10,280 bases of DNA, taken from assembly GCA_005880525.1 (NCBI GenBank), contig VBFW01000120.1, positions 1 to 10,280 on the forward strand, in the 5' to 3' direction. Source of the DNA: Chloroflexota bacterium (GTDB lineage: Bacteria > Chloroflexota > Dormibacteria > Dormibacterales > Dormibacteraceae). The notes under the pieces were generated by a model. It was not told the DNA's origin, searched no databases, and was given only the letters and a program-made list of their open reading frames with translations. The translations under genes were made by a program, and so were the position numbers. Shown one piece after another: positions 6,981 through 10,280 of the stretch (positions within the stretch are counted from its first letter, which is position 1; every line of letters starts with the position of its first letter).

Positions 6981-7005
6981 CCAGGTGGGGACGTTAGACC
7001 TGGCC
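6979..7005. repeat. 8-bp inverted repeat upstream of the HtrA-type gene
   Basis: GGCCAGGT (6979-6986) and ACCTGGCC (6998-7005) form a perfect eight-base inverted repeat with an 11-base centre. It overlaps the preceding palindrome by two bases and ends 39 bases before the HtrA ATG. It could be an operator for a dimeric regulator or an alternative hairpin. No regulator gene is nearby. Confidence 0.5.
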
Positions 7006-7006
7006 A

Positions 7007-7035
7007 TGTTTAATGGACCCGTTACTGGGTAATGT
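7007..7035 (+). promoter_or_regulatory. Possible promoter for the HtrA-type gene, leaderless start
   Basis: TAATGT (7030-7035) fits a TAnnnT -10 box and would place the start of transcription at about 7042-7045, on or next to the ATG at 7045. The -35 side (TGTTTA at 7007-7012, 17-base spacer) is a poor match. There is no Shine-Dalgarno before the ATG, which fits a leaderless message. Weak evidence overall. Confidence 0.3.
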
Positions 7036-7044
7036 TGTAACGCT

Positions 7045-7995
7045 ATGGCGGGCACCCCGGCCACCGAGCGCGAGGCCCTGGATGCGTACTCGGCCACCAT
7101 CGTGGCGGTCGCCGAGCGCGTTCTCCCCACCGTGGCCAGCCTGCGTGTCCACCGGGCAGGGGTCCGGGACGGCGGCGCCGGCTCCGGCGTGGTGATCACC
7201 CCCGACGGCTACATCGTCACCTCCGCCCACGTCGTCGCCCAGTCACGCACCGCCACTGCCGCCTTCATCGACGGCTCTGAATACGAGCTCGACGTCGTCG
7301 GCGCGGACGCCCTGTCCGACCTGGCAATCGGTCGCGCCCGCGCCGCCACCCTCCAGCCAATCGAGGTTGGCGACGCGGACAACCTGCGCGTCGGCCAGCT
7401 CGTGGTCGCCATCGGCAACCCGATGGGCTTCAGCGGATCCGTCACGTCGGGGGTCGTCAGCGGGTTAGGCCGCTCACTGGCGACCGCCGACGGCAACGGG
7501 CACCGGCGGTTCGTCGAGGACGTGATCCAGACGGACGCGGCGCTGAACCCCGGCAACTCCGGCGGCGCGCTCGCGGACTGGCAGGCGCGGCTGGTCGGCG
7601 TGAACACGGCGGTCGCGGGCATGGGCCTCGGCCTTGCCGTGCCGATCAACGGGACGACGCAGGCGATCCTCGCAGCCCTCATGCGCAACGGACGCGTGCG
7701 CCGGGCGTTCCTCGGCATCGCGGGCGGCACGCGAGCGCTGGCGCCGGCGGTCGCCCAGCGCACGGGATTCAAGGCAGGCGTCGAGGTGCAGGAGATCGTC
7801 TCCGACAGCCCCGCCGCCGCGGCGAGGCTGCGCAGCGGCGACCTGATAGTCGAAGTGGATGGCGCGGCCGTATCCAAAGCCGGCGACCTGCAGAGGCTGA
7901 TGGTCGAGACCCGCATCGGCTCGAAGCTGTCGATCCGCATCGTCCGCGAGGACAGGCTCGTCGCTCTGGAGGTCGTCCCCGCGGAGCTGAAATAG
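7045..7995 (+). CDS. HtrA/DegP-type trypsin-like serine protease with PDZ domain
   Basis: 316 residues. A trypsin-like S1C protease domain occupies about residues 20-205 and one PDZ domain about 215-312. The catalytic triad is visible: H62 in VTSAHVV, D92 in LSDLAIG and S172 in LNPGNSGGAL. The PDZ part carries FLGIAGG, VQEIVSDSPAAAARLRSGDLIVEVDG and the closing RIVREDRL. Such proteases handle misfolded or stress-damaged proteins, usually in the cell envelope. This one has no signal peptide or membrane anchor: it begins MAGTPATEREALDAYSATIV, and an in-frame TAA at 7030-7032 rules out a longer N-terminus. It should therefore be cytoplasmic unless exported another way. It stands as a single rightward gene, divergent from the DUF1800 gene and 105 bases before the ABC binding protein. 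Confidence 0.92.
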   Translation: MAGTPATEREALDAYSATIVAVAERVLPTVASLRVHRAGVRDGGAGSGVVITPDGYIVTSAHVVAQSRTATAAFIDGSEYELDVVGADALSDLAIGRARAATLQPIEVGDADNLRVGQLVVAIGNPMGFSGSVTSGVVSGLGRSLATADGNGHRRFVEDVIQTDAALNPGNSGGALADWQARLVGVNTAVAGMGLGLAVPINGTTQAILAALMRNGRVRRAFLGIAGGTRALAPAVAQRTGFKAGVEVQEIVSDSPAAAARLRSGDLIVEVDGAAVSKAGDLQRLMVETRIGSKLSIRIVREDRLVALEVVPAELK

Positions 7996-8007
7996 GCTCA
8001 ACGCCAG

Positions 8008-8033
8008 AGCGGAACAGCGGGCCGCCCGCCGCT
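8008..8033 (+). terminator. Weak GC-rich hairpin after the HtrA-type gene
   Basis: GCGGG (8017-8021), loop CCG, CCCGC (8025-8029), with AGCGG (8008-8012) and CCGCT (8029-8033) able to extend or compete with the stem. Only CTTT follows rather than a T-run, so termination is doubtful. The rest of the 105-base spacer contains no promoter I would defend. Confidence 0.25.
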
Positions 8034-8100
8034 TTGGTACGTTAAGAAAACTGCAAGCTCGGTTTTGACGTGCCGGGTGCTGTTAGGGGGATGTATCGAG

Positions 8101-9300
8101 ATGAAGCGGAAACGCGTCATCGTTGGATTGCTTGTCGCCCTGGTCCTGGCCGCATGCGGCACGACCGCAAGCTCTGGCGGTAGCTCCTACCAGGGCAAGA
8201 CCATCAAGCTGGGCGCGCTGCTGTCCATCACCGGGGCGGGCGGCGTGTACGGCCCGCAGAGCCGGGACGGAATGAAGCTCGCGGTCGAGCAGATCAACGG
8301 CTCCGGAGGGGTCAACGGGGCTCAGATCGACCTGGAGGTGCGCGACGACGCCTCCGATAAGGCCCAGTCGGCGCAACAGGCGCAAACCATGATCCAGCAG
8401 GACCAGCTCATGGCCCTCCTCGGGCCGACGCTCTCGAACTCGGCCGTCGGCGTGCACCCCCTGGCCGAGAACCTGAAGACGCCGATCCTCGCCGTCAGCA
8501 CCACCGGCATCCACATCGTTCCCGACTGCAACTTCCCGTCATCGGCTCCGTGCAAGTACGTCTTCCGCGACAGCCTGGGCGAGCAGACAGCCATCCCCGA
8601 CAACATCAAGGCGTACTCGGATGACAAGCACCCGGCGTCTGGCGTGCTCCTGGTCGCGCAGGACGACAAGTTCTCGAGCGACGGGGGCCAGATCGTTCAG
8701 GACACTGTCAGCAAGTACAACATCAACCTGCTGAAGGTCATCAAGTTCAGCAAGACCGAGGCCGACCTCTCGCCCTATGTGACGCAGGCCGTGCAGCTGA
8801 AGCCCGACGTGATCTTCATCACTTCGCTCGGCGGTATCCCCGCCAAGATCATGATCGAGGCCCGCAAGCAGGGCTGGACCGGTCAGTTCCTCGGCGGCAA
8901 CGGCTTCAACACGGCGACCGTCTCCAAGCAGGCCGGTAAATCCGGCGAGGGCGCTCGCAGCGCCAGCGCCTGGTATATCGGCAACACGTTCGCGTCGAAC
9001 GCCGATTTCGTGAGCGCTTACAAGCAGAAGTACGGCAGCGACCCGGACCAGTTCGCGGCGCAGGGCTACACCGGCATCAAGATCATCGCGGACGCCGCGA
9101 AGCGCGCCGGGCTCACGTTCTCCGACCTGCCCGGCGACCGCGACAAGCTGCGCGCCGCGATGGAGACGGTGAACATCGACACGCCGCTCGGCCCGTTCCA
9201 GTTCACATCGAACCACGACGTCAAGCAGACGGTGTGGGTCATTCAGATGGACGGCAACGGCGGATTCTCTCTCGTGCACGAGATCAAGCCGACCACGTAG
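8101..9300 (+). CDS. ABC transporter substrate-binding lipoprotein (branched-chain amino acid / LivJ type)
   Basis: 399 residues. A lipoprotein signal peptide, MKRKRVIVGLLVALVLAAC, has its lipobox LAAC with Cys at 19 and is followed by a Gly/Ser linker. The rest is a type I periplasmic-binding fold of the Peripla_BP_6 kind: IKLGALLSITGAGGVYG (35-51), GMKLAVEQIN, IDLEVRDDASD, LLGPTLS (107-113) and SVSTT-like AVSTTG (131-136). C143 and C151 (DC...PC) could form a small disulfide loop. The protein captures amino acids or related small ligands outside the membrane and delivers them to the LivH/LivM permease encoded next. The family also binds urea, amides and aromatic acids, so the ligand is not certain. 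I chose the ATG at 8101 because the signal peptide begins there; an AGGGGG lies ten bases upstream, and the longer reading from the TTG at 8065 would spoil the signal. Confidence 0.93.
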   Translation: MKRKRVIVGLLVALVLAACGTTASSGGSSYQGKTIKLGALLSITGAGGVYGPQSRDGMKLAVEQINGSGGVNGAQIDLEVRDDASDKAQSAQQAQTMIQQDQLMALLGPTLSNSAVGVHPLAENLKTPILAVSTTGIHIVPDCNFPSSAPCKYVFRDSLGEQTAIPDNIKAYSDDKHPASGVLLVAQDDKFSSDGGQIVQDTVSKYNINLLKVIKFSKTEADLSPYVTQAVQLKPDVIFITSLGGIPAKIMIEARKQGWTGQFLGGNGFNTATVSKQAGKSGEGARSASAWYIGNTFASNADFVSAYKQKYGSDPDQFAAQGYTGIKIIADAAKRAGLTFSDLPGDRDKLRAAMETVNIDTPLGPFQFTSNHDVKQTVWVIQMDGNGGFSLVHEIKPTT

Positions 9301-9336
9301 TGCCGGCCGTTTCGTCCCGGACAACATAGTCGCGCG

Positions 9337-10106
9337 ATGGGCCAGCAGGTCCTGAACGCGATCTTCATAGGCTCCATCTACGCCCTGTTCGCGGTCGGAT
9401 ACACGCTCGTCTTCGGCGTGCTCGACATCCTCAACCTCGCGCACAGCGCGGTCTTCATGCTCGGCGCGGCGGTCGCGTACTCGCTGGTCGTCAACTACAA
9501 CCAGTCCTTCGCGGTGGCGTGCGTCGGAGGAATCCTGGCCTGCGTGGTGATGGGTCTGGTGATCGAGTTCGTCTGCCTGCGTCCTCTGCGCCGGCGGCGA
9601 GCCCCACCCATCGCCGCTCTCATCTCCACGATCGGGCTAGCGCTCATCATCGTGGCCGCGGTCGAGCAGGGCCGCCCGGGCAGCCTGTTCGCCTGGCTGT
9701 GGACGGACGGCGCGAACTCAGTCCGCTTCCCGCCGGACATCGTGCCCAACCCGACATGGAGCGTCGGCGGGCTCACCCTCGAAGCCGTGAAGGTCGCGAT
9801 CGTGCCGGTTTCGCTTCTGCTGATGCTGGTGCTCGGCTATGTCATCCGCTTCACGCAGTTCGGACGGGGCCTGCGCGCGGTGGCGGAAAATCCGCGAGCC
9901 GCGAGCCTCATGGGCCTTGACGTCGACAGGATGATCATGCTGACGGTCGTCCTCTCCTCCGCCCTCGGCGGCATAGCGGCGAGGTGATGGCGCTGGTCCT
10001 GTTCGGCAGCAACGTGCGTACCGGCGTCGCGTTCGCCGCGCTGTTCCTGATGCTGGTCCTGCGCCCGCAGGGCATCTTCGGCGCGCAGCTGCACGAGCGG
10101 TTGTAG
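9337..10106 (+). pseudogene. livH: LivH-type ABC permease, internally deleted and frameshifted
   Basis: The first frame (9337-9987, 216 residues) is a typical LivH start: GQQVLNAIFIGSIYALFAVG, FGVLDILNLAHSAVFMLGA, and the cytoplasmic coupling loop RGLRAVAENPRAASLMGLDV (177-196). It then reads LSSALGGIAAR and hits TGA at 9985-9987. A second frame holds the family's C-terminus, from about GEV at 9978 and including the ATG at 9987: MALVLFGSN, then FLMLVLRPQGIFG, to the TAG at 10104-10106. In LivH proteins about 45-60 residues with one or two membrane spans (the 'GxKAFxAAVLGGxGSxxGAxxGG' region) lie between these parts and are absent here. A deletion not divisible by three at about 9970-9984 explains both. 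The joined pieces give about 255 residues against the usual 290-310. The broken gene lies between an intact binding protein and livM, so the transporter would be inactive unless this is an assembly fault. Confidence 0.8.
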
Positions 10107-10280
10107 ATGGATTTCATCCTCCAGCTCGTCACCGACCCGGTCGCCTTCTATCAGACGCACACGGTGTTGATCGCCCAGGTCGGCATCAACAGCATCCTCG
10201 CCTCCTCGATGTTCCTCGTCCTCTATTCAGGGCAGCTGTCGCTGGCGGCCCCGGGCTTCATGGCGATCGGCGCTTACACC
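10107..10280 (+). CDS. livM: LivM-type ABC permease, N-terminal part (runs off the right edge)
   Basis: 58 codons are visible, starting at the ATG directly after the TAG of the livH remnant. After MDFILQLVTDPVAFYQTH comes a first membrane segment with INSILASSMFLVLYSGQLSLAAPGFMAIGAYT. 'GQLSLxxxGFMAIGAYT' is the characteristic LivM opening. It is the second permease subunit of the branched-chain amino-acid-type importer; the ATPase genes probably follow outside the window. Confidence 0.85.
   Translation, partial: MDFILQLVTDPVAFYQTHTVLIAQVGINSILASSMFLVLYSGQLSLAAPGFMAIGAYT

Noticed and set aside
6891..7199. N-terminal extension of the DUF1800 reading frame up to 7199
   Set aside because: It crosses the palindromes and the HtrA start, and the Tat-like leader begins naturally at the ATG at 6890.
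9970..9990. Programmed frameshift in livH
   Set aside because: No convincing slippery run is present, and joining the two frames would still leave the protein without about 45-60 conserved residues.
1..10280. CRISPR array, IS element, prophage or tRNA/rRNA genes
   Set aside because: Reading both strands, I saw no spaced direct repeats, transposase or integrase motifs, and no cloverleaf or rRNA-like stretches.

Overview
This is a GC-rich bacterial chromosome segment (about two thirds G+C by eye) with densely packed genes, 4-base start/stop overlaps, several GTG starts and little intergenic DNA. A lipoprotein-type substrate-binding protein, Tat-type leaders on the DUF1800/DUF1501 pair and a PrsW-family protease suggest a high-GC soil-type lineage such as Actinobacteria, Chloroflexota or Dormibacterota. 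The sequence does not decide between them, and there is no rRNA, tRNA or phylogenetic marker gene.

Layout. At the left edge a YbjJ-like MFS transporter runs leftward out of the window. Divergent from it, a two-gene rightward unit (1105-2960) encodes a membrane-anchored extracytoplasmic protein of unknown function, translationally coupled to a PrsW-family intramembrane metalloprotease. Converging on that unit is a leftward cluster (6890 down to 2932): a broken DUF1800 gene, DUF1501, a 62-residue single-span membrane protein, an ApbE-type FAD:protein FMN transferase and a four-histidine ferric-reductase-like membrane cytochrome. The last four are linked by overlaps of 4-11 bases and look like one extracytoplasmic redox/flavinylation unit. 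After a 154-base divergent spacer holding two inverted repeats, a rightward HtrA-type serine protease (7045-7995) is followed by the start of a branched-chain amino-acid-type ABC uptake operon: lipoprotein binding protein, broken LivH permease, and the first 58 codons of LivM.

The most notable observations are: (1) the DUF1800 gene and livH each show an internal deletion plus frameshift relative to what their families normally contain, in a window where the other genes look intact, so both real gene decay and assembly error need checking; (2) the DUF1800-DUF1501-small protein-ApbE-ferric reductase cluster has no recognisable flavin acceptor domain, and an uncharacterised membrane-anchored small protein sits where one might be expected; (3) the anchored protein coupled to PrsW is a natural candidate partner or substrate. 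I found no CRISPR array, IS element, phage gene or structured RNA gene.
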